Source: Streptomyces humidus
GTDB taxonomy: Bacteria > Actinomycetota > Actinomycetes > Streptomycetales > Streptomycetaceae
Direction of reading: 5' to 3'
DNA length: 64,000 bases
Assembly (NCBI RefSeq): GCF_014649655.1
Contig: NZ_BMTL01000008.1
Span: 62,001-126,000 of the forward strand
Shown: piece by piece, positions 18,161 through 25,838 of the stretch
Layout: every line of letters begins with the position of its first letter
How positions within the stretch are numbered: position 1 is the stretch's first letter
The notes under the pieces: generated by a model
The model's input: only the letters and a program-made list of their open reading frames with translations
The model's database searches: none
Told to the model about the DNA's origin: nothing
Translations under genes and position numbers: made by a program

Positions 18161-18391
18161 TCACACCAGGTGATCGAACTCCCCGCCCTTCGCCCCTGCC
18201 ACGAAAGCGGCCACCTCGGCCGGCGTGTACACCAGCGCCGGGCCGTCCGGGTCACGGGAGTTGCGCAGCGCGACGCCTCCGCCCTCGAGGGCCGCGACCT
18301 CGACACAGTTGCCCTCGGCATTGCTGTGACTGCTCTTCAGCCAGCGGACGCCCAGCGAGCTCGCCCGCACTCCGTTCGGCACTGACGGCAT
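18161..18391 (-). CDS. DUF397 protein
   Basis: The 76-residue protein has the DUF397 signature WLKSSHSNAEGNCVEVA, then GGVALRNSRDPDGPALVYTPAEVAAFVAGAK. Such proteins are encoded beside XRE-DUF5753 regulators in Streptomyces and are thought to modulate their partner. Here the XRE gene lies downstream at 17012-17926 on the same strand. The start is the ATG at 18389-18391, 76 codons, the usual family length. Confidence 0.87.
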   Translation of the reverse strand: MPSVPNGVRASSLGVRWLKSSHSNAEGNCVEVAALEGGGVALRNSRDPDGPALVYTPAEVAAFVAGAKGGEFDHLV

Positions 18392-18430
18392 TGCACCCTC
18401 CTCGCTTCGTACGCGCAATTTCCCGTGAAA

Positions 18431-18460
18431 TTGCACGAGGACCCCTTCAGCGTGGATAAT
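18431..18460 (+). promoter_or_regulatory. Predicted promoter of the ATP-binding protein gene
   Basis: TTGCAC (18431-18436) and GATAAT (18455-18460) are spaced by 18 bp in the divergent gap. Transcription would start near 18467, which is downstream of the ATG at 18465 and so favours the GTG at 18522 as the translation start. Confidence 0.45.
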
Positions 18461-18521
18461 AGCCATGCCGTCAACCGCACTTCTGGCCCACCGTCCTGAC
18501 GTCGTCTCAGGGAGATGCCCC

Positions 18522-18983
18522 GTGCCATCACCTGCGCAGTTCCGGAGCCACGAGTCCGTCGCCGTCCGCGACTCGCCCAGAACCGCCGCCCTGAACCTCT
18601 CGGGCAGCCGGCAAGAGTTCGCCCAGGCGAGGGACTTCACCCACCGCACCCTCGGCCACTGGTCCCTGGACCACTGCAGCGACGACGCGGTCACCGTCGT
18701 CACGGAACTGGCAGCCAACGCGGTGCTGCACGCACTCCCCCACACCCCGGCGGACGAGTTCGGCGTACGGCTCAGGCTCACCCTGCGCCGCTCCCACCTG
18801 GTGTGCGCCGTCACCGACCCGAGCGACAGCCTGCCCGTCTACCCGCGCGCCGAGGACGCCCTCCTGGAGCACGGCCGTGGACTGCACATCGTCGAGGCCC
18901 TCTCCGAGCACTGGGGGTGGACCCGCCGCTGCCCGGTGGGCAAGACCGTCTGGGCCATGCTGCCGACCCGGCACCTGCCCTGA
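18522..18983 (+). CDS. ATP-binding protein, HATPase/anti-sigma kinase-like
   Basis: The 153-residue reading from GTG 18522 is a HATPase_c domain protein of the SpoIIAB/RsbW-like type common in Streptomyces. The N box is VVTELAANAVLHAL, and HGRGLHIVEALSEHWGW is the G1/G2 region. It forms the third part of the XRE, DUF397, ATPase set and is divergent from the DUF397 gene. GGGAG stands 8 bp upstream of the GTG. The in-frame ATG at 18465 is an alternative that would add 19 residues but sits inside the promoter. Its target is unknown. Confidence 0.83.
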   Translation: MPSPAQFRSHESVAVRDSPRTAALNLSGSRQEFAQARDFTHRTLGHWSLDHCSDDAVTVVTELAANAVLHALPHTPADEFGVRLRLTLRRSHLVCAVTDPSDSLPVYPRAEDALLEHGRGLHIVEALSEHWGWTRRCPVGKTVWAMLPTRHLP

Positions 18984-19008
18984 TCCCCGACCACACCAGA
19001 CACCGGAC

Positions 19009-19509
19009 ATGACTGCCACGAAGAGAACCGCACCGCTCGCGGACCTGGCACACGTGCCATGGCCCGAGATCAAGGACTCCACCGGATCCGCCGCGGCCAT
19101 CCCCTTCCTGCTCGCCACGCTGGCGCGGGGGGACACCGACAGCGCCGACTCGGCCCTGAGGCAACTCCGGCGGAGGATCTGTCAGTTCGGTTTCGTCGTG
19201 GAGGAGGCGACGGCGGCGACGGTGCCCTTCCTCTGGGAACTCGTCCGGCTCCCCGAGGTCACCTGCCGCGCGGACATCCTGCGCCTGCTCAAGAGCATCG
19301 CCGACGCCCGGCAGTGGGAGACCACGGCCGTCGCGTACCCCAAACTGCTGCACCATCCCGACAACTACGTGGCGTGGGAGCGCGCGGCCCGCCACGCCGT
19401 CCGCGCCCAGCGCGACGTCCTGCGCCAGCTGCTGGCCGAACCGGACACCGAGATACAGCGGGCGACCACGGAACTCGCCGCCGCGCTGACCGACCGGCCG
19501 CAGGGCTGA
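19009..19509 (+). CDS. Hypothetical HEAT-like helical protein
   Basis: The 166-residue protein is mostly predicted helix, with repeats of the kind AAAIPFLLATLARGD, ATVPFLWELVRLPEV and DVLRQLLAEPDTEIQRATTELAAAL that look like HEAT repeats. It has no catalytic motif or signal peptide. It starts 25 bp after the ATP-binding protein gene on the same strand and may be co-transcribed with it. The function is unknown; protein-protein interaction is the usual role of such folds. Confidence 0.62.
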   Translation: MTATKRTAPLADLAHVPWPEIKDSTGSAAAIPFLLATLARGDTDSADSALRQLRRRICQFGFVVEEATAATVPFLWELVRLPEVTCRADILRLLKSIADARQWETTAVAYPKLLHHPDNYVAWERAARHAVRAQRDVLRQLLAEPDTEIQRATTELAAALTDRPQG

Positions 19510-19627
19510 GCGCCCTCCCGGCCGACTCACCCCTCGTCCGCCGGACCGACCGCGGATCCGGGCGCCTGCCGACCACGGGCCGTCTCCCTCGTCCCGCGCA
19601 CCTCCGCACGGGCGCTAGGTTGGCAGC

Positions 19628-20593
19628 ATGAGCAACCTTGATGGCTCGCCCGTGCCGAGTGTGTGCGGCGGCCGTGGATTCGTCGTCGCCGAACCCGTCC
19701 GCGAGCTGCTGAGCCCTCGCCATCTGAAACTCGGCGGGTCGACGGAGGTGCGCCGGCTGCTGCCCAATCTCGGCCGGCGCATGATCGGCGCCTGGGCCTT
19801 CGTCGACCACTACGGCCCCGACGACATCGCCGACGAACCCGGCATGCAGGTCCCGCCGCATCCCCACATGGGCCTGCAGACCGTCAGCTGGCTGCACGAG
19901 GGCGAGGTGCTGCACCGCGACTCCACCGGCAGCCTGCAGACCATCCGGCCCCGGGAACTCGGCCTGATGACCTCGGGGCGCGCCATCAGCCACTCCGAGG
20001 AGAGTCCGCGGGCGCACGCCCGTCTCCTCCACGGCGCCCAGCTCTGGGTGGCGCTGCCGGACGCGCACCGGCACACCGAACCCCGTTTCGAGCACCACGC
20101 CGAACTGCCCACGGTCACCGCGCCCGGCCTCACGGCCACGGTGCTCCTCGGCGACCTCGACGGCTCCACGTCACCCGGATCGGCCTACACCCCCATCGTG
20201 GGCGCCGACCTCGCCCTCGTCCAGGGCGCCGACGTCCGGCTGCCGCTGCTGCCCGACTTCGAGTACGGCGTCCTGTCGATGTCGGGCGAGGTGCACGTGG
20301 ACGGCGTCCCCGTCCTCCCCGGCTCCATGCTCTACCTCGGCTGCGGCCGCACCGAACTGCCCCTGCGGGCCGCATCGGACGCGGGCCTGATGCTGCTCGG
20401 CGGCGAGCCGTTCGAGGAGGAGCTCGTCATGTGGTGGAACTTCGTCGGCCGCACCCAGGCCGAGATCGAACAGGCCCGCGAGGACTGGATGAACGGCACA
20501 CGTTTCGGCGAGGTGATCGGGTACGACGGGGGTCCCCTGCCCGCGCCGGAGCTGCCGCCGGTGCCGCTGAAACCACGCGGAAGAGTGCGCTGA
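19628..20593 (+). CDS. Pirin family protein
   Basis: The 321-residue protein is a two-domain bicupin pirin. The metal-binding N-terminal cupin shows VPPHPHMGLQTVSWLHEGEVLHRDSTG and MTSGRAISHSEESP-type segments (key residues HPHMG, H in EGEVLHRD and ISHSEE). The C-terminal cupin has ELPLRAASDAGLMLLGGEPFEEELVMWWNFV. Bacterial pirins act as quercetinase-like or regulatory proteins; the role here is unknown. TAGGTT about 13 bp before the ATG looks like a -10 for a leaderless transcript. Confidence 0.87.
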   Translation: MSNLDGSPVPSVCGGRGFVVAEPVRELLSPRHLKLGGSTEVRRLLPNLGRRMIGAWAFVDHYGPDDIADEPGMQVPPHPHMGLQTVSWLHEGEVLHRDSTGSLQTIRPRELGLMTSGRAISHSEESPRAHARLLHGAQLWVALPDAHRHTEPRFEHHAELPTVTAPGLTATVLLGDLDGSTSPGSAYTPIVGADLALVQGADVRLPLLPDFEYGVLSMSGEVHVDGVPVLPGSMLYLGCGRTELPLRAASDAGLMLLGGEPFEEELVMWWNFVGRTQAEIEQAREDWMNGTRFGEVIGYDGGPLPAPELPPVPLKPRGRVR

Positions 20594-21182
20594 CCTGCGG
20601 AAGTGTCGCGCTCCTCGTCCAGGGGTCACTTCTGCCCGGGTCAAGGACGCCAACTCGGTGGCCTGGCGCCGTGCGCGGATCCCTGCGCTGAACGGATTCG
20701 GCAACGCTCGCCCTGTGGCCCTTGTCCAGTCAGTACGGCGCGGCTCGCTCGTCGCGAGCGGTCCCGGGGCACGCCCACCAGAGGATTCCCGGCCTTGAAC
20801 ATCGCCCTGGTGCATCACTCTGCCCTGAAGGCGCTGCGGGCGCCGGGCGATGATGACAGGCGCCGGGGCGCGGCCCGCGGGTCTGCCGGCGTAGGGCGGT
20901 GGTCGTGGCGGAGCCGCTGCTGAATCCGGTGCCGATCGGGCCGGCCTGGCGGCCCCAGGGGCACCGCTCAAGCAGGACGATGTATCCACCGCATCGACCA
21001 CCGCACCGAGCAGCCCATGGTCGAGCCCGCGCTCGGCGCACCACGGTCGTGGGCGGGGACTCGCGGGCTCGGTCGAGCAGCCCTGCGAGACTGCCGCCGC
21101 CCCGCGTTCGTGCGCTGCTGGGACGTCCGGCCGGGTGTGCGGTCAGCCTCCCTGGCCGGCGCTGCCCACTGGGCCGACCATC
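20594..21182. other. Gene-free region
   Basis: These 589 bp after the pirin gene show no convincing gene on either strand. Frames open over more than 300 bp translate into compositionally biased Arg/Ala/Pro sequence with no family resemblance. The stretch precedes a truncated gene and may be a decayed segment. Confidence 0.4.
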
Positions 21183-21509
21183 ATGATCCAGTCGAGGGCA
21201 AGGCCCGCCGCCCGGTACGGGGCCGTGTTCGCCGCAGCCCTCATGGCCCTGACCGGGTGCTCCTCCGGCGCCTCGGGGCTGCCGCGCAGCGCGTCCGCAG
21301 CGGCCGCGTCGGCCTCCCTCCCGTCCCCGCCACCGCTCACGTGGAGCACGTGCGGGAAGAACCTCGAATGCGCCACGATCAAGGTGCCGCAGGAATACAC
21401 CGAGTTGAATCGCAGCCGGTCGTCACCCGCGTACCGCCCGCCCCACGCATCGCCGGGCCGAGGTCATGACGAGTGCGCGCGGCCAGAGCGTCGGACCCCA
21501 CAGGTGTGA
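21183..21509 (+). pseudogene. Truncated secreted alpha/beta-hydrolase (tripeptidyl-aminopeptidase-like) lipoprotein
   Basis: The 108-codon frame starts with a lipoprotein signal (lipobox LMALTGCSS) and then has LTWSTCGKNLECATIKVPQEY. That matches the N-terminus of Streptomyces secreted alpha/beta-hydrolases of the SlpD/Tap type. After about 80 residues the similarity stops and the frame reads as unrelated Arg/Pro-rich sequence until the stop, so the ~430-residue catalytic part is missing. It is a 5' gene remnant. No catalytic Ser, Asp or His segment is present downstream in any frame that I can see. Confidence 0.55.
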
Positions 21510-21982
21510 TTTGCGTCACGTTGCGATGCTCTCCGGGTCTTCGCCCACAGAGCCCCGGGGCCGGAATCCGGGCCCCTGGGCGCCCTATTCGACGAACGCG
21601 GTGACGTTCTGCCCGCGGTGAATCTTCGATTCATCAGAAACCCCGCACTCGGCCCGCGGTCACGAAAGCGATCGTCGACTCGTGGGGAGCGCCGCGCGAA
21701 GGAGCACGGCGGACGCCGCCGAGGACACGATCTTCATTCCTTGAGAGCGCTCTTGCTTTTTGGTTCACCGAATTCCGGCGTGAGACCTCACCCCACCGCT
21801 GCGAATCGAACTCTTCGGCCCACCGCCTGCTGCACATGGGGCGTGCGGTGCTGCTGAGACAGCGTCAAAGCGCGTTGTTTTCCATCGAATTCGGGGCAAC
21901 ACTTGGAATCCGCACGGAGCCGCTCCACCCTCCCGAATCCTCGGAAAGGTCGACGGCGCGTGGGGTAAGGAGGTGAGGACAC
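21510..21982. other. Gene-free region of lower GC
   Basis: These 473 bp have noticeably more A+T than the surroundings (for example near 21615-21680 and 21720-21775). I see no ORF with coding character. The region probably holds the promoter of the small membrane-protein gene at 21983 and may be a horizontally acquired border of the lasso cluster. Confidence 0.4.
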
Positions 21983-22141
21983 ATGGGCATGAAGATGACG
22001 ATGACCACCCGCTGCACGGTGGCTGTGCGTTGGCAGCACCTGCGAGTAGTCATCATCGTCGTGGTCATCGCGATCCTGAGTTTGCCGACTCACGGACCCG
22101 GCGACTCGTCACTGCTCGACACGCTCCTGCCGCGTGTCTGA
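21983..22141 (+). CDS. Small single-pass membrane protein, 52 residues
   Basis: This ORF is too short for usual gene callers. It starts with MGMKMTMTTR, has a basic N-terminal segment (RWQHLR), one hydrophobic helix (VVIIVVVIAILSLP, about residues 22-35) and a short polar tail ending DTLLPRV. The RBS GGAGGTGAG (21970-21978) ends about 5 bp before the ATG and is close to perfect. A strong hairpin at 22166-22197 follows 24 bp after the stop. RBS, ORF and terminator together argue for a real gene. It converges with the lasso-peptide genes; whether it has a role in immunity or export is unknown. Confidence 0.6.
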   Translation: MGMKMTMTTRCTVAVRWQHLRVVIIVVVIAILSLPTHGPGDSSLLDTLLPRV

Positions 22142-22165
22142 GCCGCACTAACTGACCTTCAAGCG

Positions 22166-22197
22166 GGGGCGGTTGCCGGAAGTCCGGCGGCCGCCCC
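22166..22197 (+). terminator. Hairpin terminator after the small membrane-protein gene
   Basis: GGGGCGG (22166-22172) pairs with CCGCCCC (22191-22197), and GCCGGA (22175-22180) pairs with TCCGGC (22183-22188), separated by a TT/GG internal loop. It gives a stable 13-bp stem followed by TTCCCC. It sits between the small ORF and the 3' end of the lasso B gene, so it could end transcription from both sides. Confidence 0.65.
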
Positions 22198-22392
22198 TTC
22201 CCCATGGAAAGATTAGCGCACAATCACGCCGCGTTGAAGGGGAATCCCGCCCTGGCACCCTTCTCTGTCCGCAACTGTCCGGCAAGAGGCATTTCGCGGC
22301 GCGGGAAGGGTTCGAATCGAAGACCGAGCGGCGGAAACGGAACAGCAACGCCGATCATGTCCATGAATCCGCTTGCGACGCGACACGCGTGA

Positions 22393-23307
22393 TCAGACCG
22401 AGAGAACACGACGAAAGCCTGCCTCCTCGTACTCACCCGCCGGAATGACGCGGACGCCCTGTGCTTCGACCCACGCATGAAAGCGGTACGGGTCCTCGGC
22501 GACGCCGACACACCAGACCGCACGCCGGCCGCGGAGAGCGAGCACGGCGACCGTGGCCAGTGACAGCTCCAGACATGCGGCCCGCCCCGGGTAGCACTCG
22601 GCGGCGCTGCGCACGACCGCCAGAGCGTCCGCCGCCTCTCGCGAGGTCGCTTCCCTCCCGCACCGCCACCGGGCGGCCCGGTCCACCGTGTGGACGAGAA
22701 CGCCGAACGGCAGCCGGATCAGCAACAGGGCCACCATGAGGCCGAGCAGTCCGGCAGCCGTCGCCGCGGCGCTGCGGCGCTCCCCGGCACGCCCCTGACA
22801 CACCGGAACAGCAGCCATCATCCTCATGGCCGCCGTCGGGAGCTGACCGGGCGCGTGAGGTGGGCTGCCGCCTGCCGCCGCCGGTGTGCGGGCGGCCCGT
22901 GCGACGCCCGCCGCCTTCGGCGTCTCCGCATGCGGCGTCTCCGCGCGCCGCTCCGTGTCCGGGGTCTCCGCGTGCGGTTCCGTGTCCGGGGTCTCCGCGT
23001 GCGGTTCCGCGTCCGGGGTGTCCCGCACGGGCTCCGGTCCTTCAGCGGTGAGAAGACCGCGCCCGATCAGGTCGTCGGCGAGCCTGCGGGCGTCCTCGCG
23101 GATCTGGTCGTGCTGGGGTGCGGGATAGCGGCTGGTCAGCAGGTTCACCGCGGACTCGAAGTCCTGACCGCGCCGCCATTCCCGCCACAGCGTTCGCGCC
23201 ACGGAGTTCATCGCGAAGCAACGGCCGGAGCGGGCGTCCAGCAGGACGCTCCCGCCGTGCGACGCCACGCTCTCATGGACATGGTCGGGCACGTTGAGGC
23301 GTGTCAT
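22393..23307 (-). CDS. Lasso peptide maturation protein: RRE (B1) fused to leader peptidase (B2)
   Basis: The 304-residue protein joins two functions that are usually separate in actinobacteria. Residues ~1-90 form a PqqD-like RiPP recognition element (MTRLNVPDHVHESVASHGGS, GRCFAMNSVARTLW, DLIGRGLL). A disordered linker (~90-165) contains nine-residue repeats EPHAETPDT. Residues ~165-304 are the transglutaminase-like leader peptidase: a hydrophobic stretch (LLGLMVALLLIRLPF), catalytic Cys245 in AACLELSLA and His277 in FHAWVEA, 32 residues apart as in McjB. The usual Asp twelve residues after the His is Pro here; the closest acidic residue is a Glu three later. The start overlaps the cyclase stop in ATGA. 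Confidence 0.87.
   Translation of the reverse strand: MTRLNVPDHVHESVASHGGSVLLDARSGRCFAMNSVARTLWREWRRGQDFESAVNLLTSRYPAPQHDQIREDARRLADDLIGRGLLTAEGPEPVRDTPDAEPHAETPDTEPHAETPDTERRAETPHAETPKAAGVARAARTPAAAGGSPPHAPGQLPTAAMRMMAAVPVCQGRAGERRSAAATAAGLLGLMVALLLIRLPFGVLVHTVDRAARWRCGREATSREAADALAVVRSAAECYPGRAACLELSLATVAVLALRGRRAVWCVGVAEDPYRFHAWVEAQGVRVIPAGEYEEAGFRRVLSV
22954..23034. repeat. 27-bp tandem repeat in the linker of the lasso B gene
   Basis: Two identical 27-bp units (22954-22980 and 22981-23007) and a diverged third (23008-23034) encode the repeated EPHAETPDT motif of the linker. Copies this identical suggest recent slippage expansion. Confidence 0.8.
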
Positions 23308-25199
23308 GTCAGCTCCTTTCCGTCGCCGTGAGACGCCAGCCAGATGTCGGCGCCCAGCAGGCGGTCGAGCGCCGGAAAAGGAGCCGGTAGTCCGGCGACC
23401 GCACGGTCGAGCGAGGCGATCACCCGCGACGGCTCGATCACGCCCAGGTCGGCCAGCGGTGAACGGGAAAGTCGTACGCGGATCTCGTCGGCCGACAGCC
23501 GGACGCCACGGTAGTTCTCCGCGGAGTAGTCCCCTTTGGTTCTTCTCCGCAACACGTCGTCAGGCACCAGGCCGGTCAGTCCGGCGGCCAGGAGGGGCTT
23601 GACGACGAAGGGGTCCGTCCTGTGCGCCGGCGGCAGCCTCAAACAGGCTCGTACGACCTCGCCGTCCAGGAAAGGCGCGTGCGGCCAGGTACCGAACACA
23701 CGCGCCGTCTCGATGAGTCGGTTCTGGACGGCGGCCGAGTTGCGCAGTTCGCAGAGGACGGCGCGTGCCCCGGGCGTCTTCGACGGCGCGGACCCGGAGT
23801 CGGAGCACCGGGAACGCTCTCGGGCGAGTTCGGCGAGCCGGCGGCGCATGCCGGTGGTCAGCCATGCCGCCTCCGGACCGGGCGGAGGCCACCAGGCGAC
23901 GGCGTCCAGCCACTGTGTCGTATGCCGCGGGGGCTCTTCCAGCAGGAGTGCCAGTTCGTCGAACGCCTTCCGCTTCGGTGTGCGGGCCAGGCGCAGGGCT
24001 CGCGACACCGTGCTCGCGGGAGAGACCTTGCGCATCCGGGCCAGAGCGCGCCCGTCCCGGACGAGTCTGCGCACTCCGGCGACAGCGGGAAGGTCGGCGA
24101 GACAGGAGGGCGGCGCCGCCAGGAGGGCGTCGCCTCCTTCCCCGGTCAGGTGGATCCCACGGCCGCCGGCCGCGATGTGGGACAGCCGCAGCCGCAGCCG
24201 CGCGCCGATCACCGCTCCTGGATCGGGCTGGTCCGCGGGGAGTTGCTCGCCCATGTCGCGGTAGGGCAGTGAAGCCTCGTCGCCCCGGGTCACGTTCAGC
24301 CGGAGGCCCGGGATCATCGCAGCGTAGGCAAGGGCGTGTTCGAGATCGCCGGCCGGCGCCTCGGGGTGGTGGTAGACGTAGGCGTCCAGCGGCTCCGAGG
24401 ACGTACGTGCGGCCAGGGCGGCCAGCGACGTCGAGTCCATGCCCCCGCTGAAGTCCGAGGTGACCCGGGCGGAACCGCCCGTGCGCAGGGACATGGCGCT
24501 CGTCAGTGCCGACCTCAGGCGTTCGGCGCTCTCCGCGAACCCCGCGCCGCTGTCGGCGTCCAGGCGTTCGTACGTCCAGTGCTCGAGGGCTCCTGAGGGC
24601 TCGATCCGCAGGGCCTGTCCGCCGCCGAGTTGCTGGACGCCGGCCAACGCGGTTCGTCCTGCGGTGAGTTCGGGAACCGAGGGACACACGATGTGCGCCG
24701 CCAGGGTGGTCGGGTCGGCGGCTCCGCCGGTCCCCGCCAGGAGGGCCGCGGCCGTCGCCCGTGTGGCGATCACGGTGCGGTCGCCGGACTGCGCGTAGTA
24801 CAGGGGGAATTGCCCCGCCGGGTCGGTGTAGGCGGTGAACGCTCCGTCGTCCCGCACCGTCATGAGCAGATACGCGCCGGGCCACCGCGTCAGCCGTTCC
24901 CAGTGCCCGTCCCCGGCCGAGCGCGCCAGGTCCTGACGCATCGTCGTGGCGCTCGCGAGGCACTGGCCGACCGTGACCAGGCGTGCCCGCGCGCATTCGA
25001 CGGTGCGCACCTCACCCGGGTGCCAGTGGCCCCAGGTCCACAGGAACCGTTCGGCGGGCCACACCCTGACGGCATCCCCGGGGGGAGCGGGGCGGGCGGG
25101 CGGGAGCACTCCCGCGACGGTGGGGCCACGGGGGAGGAGGGAGGCAGAGCCTGGACCGCGGTTCTCCGTGAGAGGAGTGGATGCACCAGAGGTGAACAT
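23304..25199 (-). CDS. Lasso peptide isopeptide bond-forming cyclase (asparagine synthetase-like)
   Basis: The 631-residue protein is the C (lasso macrolactam synthetase) component. It activates the ring Asp side chain with ATP and joins it to the core's N-terminal Gly. The N-terminal ~200 residues are a glutaminase-like domain lacking the catalytic N-terminal Cys (MFTSGAST). The synthetase part has the ATP-pyrophosphate loop SGGMDST at 251-257, LTGEGGDALL, and C-terminal helices (LRNSAAVQNRLIETARVFGTWPHAPFLD, key RLIETAR..PFLD; KGDYSAENYRG). It starts 18 bp after the precursor stop and its own stop overlaps the B gene start, giving an A-C-B order in one transcript. Confidence 0.9.
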   Translation of the reverse strand: MFTSGASTPLTENRGPGSASLLPRGPTVAGVLPPARPAPPGDAVRVWPAERFLWTWGHWHPGEVRTVECARARLVTVGQCLASATTMRQDLARSAGDGHWERLTRWPGAYLLMTVRDDGAFTAYTDPAGQFPLYYAQSGDRTVIATRATAAALLAGTGGAADPTTLAAHIVCPSVPELTAGRTALAGVQQLGGGQALRIEPSGALEHWTYERLDADSGAGFAESAERLRSALTSAMSLRTGGSARVTSDFSGGMDSTSLAALAARTSSEPLDAYVYHHPEAPAGDLEHALAYAAMIPGLRLNVTRGDEASLPYRDMGEQLPADQPDPGAVIGARLRLRLSHIAAGGRGIHLTGEGGDALLAAPPSCLADLPAVAGVRRLVRDGRALARMRKVSPASTVSRALRLARTPKRKAFDELALLLEEPPRHTTQWLDAVAWWPPPGPEAAWLTTGMRRRLAELARERSRCSDSGSAPSKTPGARAVLCELRNSAAVQNRLIETARVFGTWPHAPFLDGEVVRACLRLPPAHRTDPFVVKPLLAAGLTGLVPDDVLRRRTKGDYSAENYRGVRLSADEIRVRLSRSPLADLGVIEPSRVIASLDRAVAGLPAPFPALDRLLGADIWLASHGDGKELT

Positions 25200-25217
25200 G
25201 ACGACGGTTCCGCGCCA

Positions 25218-25427
25218 TCACCAGTAGTACTGGGCGTTGGCGTCGGCGCTGCCGTTCGGCGAACTCCCGAGTGTCACTTCGCGGAGGTGACCCAGGTCGA
25301 CGAGCACGGGAGACACGTAGGCCGTGGTCGACGACCGGACCGGCGACGACGGCGCACCCGTCATGGCCGTGTGCTCCGCATCCGCGGAATCGTCACACGG
25401 AAATACAGCGACAGGCTCATGGGTCAT
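25218..25427 (-). CDS. Lasso peptide precursor
   Basis: The 69-residue reading ends in YVSPVLVDLGHLREVTL followed by GSSPNGSADANAQYYW. The leader has the conserved YxxPxLxxxG...T pattern, with Thr at -2 of the cleavage site, so the core is the last 16 residues. Gly1 would link to Asp9 to form a nine-membered ring, with a seven-residue tail ANAQYYW. There is no Cys, so this is a class II lasso peptide. The Gly1/Asp9 ring, the 16-residue length and the YYW end match RES-701 (from memory), with a different ring sequence and loop. An internal ATG at 25364 with GGAG eight bases upstream would give a more typical 32-residue leader, so the true start may be there. Confidence 0.87.
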   Translation of the reverse strand: MTHEPVAVFPCDDSADAEHTAMTGAPSSPVRSSTTAYVSPVLVDLGHLREVTLGSSPNGSADANAQYYW

Positions 25428-25838
25428 GGTGTCCGCCTAAGGTCGAACGGGGGAATACCCCGAGAAAGACAAGTGCGCGAGTGGCGTATGTGACTCGGAT
25501 CTCGAATGAAGTGTAGCCGTGGCCGCTCTGCGCCATGCACCGAATCAATCGAACCGGACGGCGGGACACACCCTGCTGGCCTGCCTGTTTACCCGCGGCC
25601 TTCTGACAATTCGAAGACCGGCGCGGTCTCGGTGGCGTGCGTCCGCGCATCCGCCGTTCCATTCGATGAACAATGACCGCTCATTCGAAGAGAAGCCGGG
25701 GCGGATCGAAAGTTCTCCTTTCACTTCGAAGAGCCGGCCGGTGGTCTGCCGTGCCCGGGCGTCTCCCGCACGATGTGACTGTCGCACGGCCGTCCGTCCG
25801 CCCGTTCCCCAGGACCGCCCCGCCGAACGCGCGAAACC
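25428..25838. other. Intergenic region upstream of the lasso operon
   Basis: These 411 bp lie between the lasso precursor start and the 3' end of the ROK gene and have lower GC than the genes. The lasso operon promoter must be here. TACACT (minus strand, complement around 25510) is one possible -10, but no convincing -35 accompanies it. No ORF with coding character was found. Confidence 0.4.

Noticed and set aside
20171..21001. Minus-strand frame of 276 codons over the pirin 3' end
   Set aside because: Compositional shadow of the pirin gene followed by low-information sequence.
20730..21044. Possible IS5/IS402 transposase remnant
   Set aside because: Short resemblance to a transposase N-terminus in one frame was too weak and no DDE segment or inverted repeat was seen.
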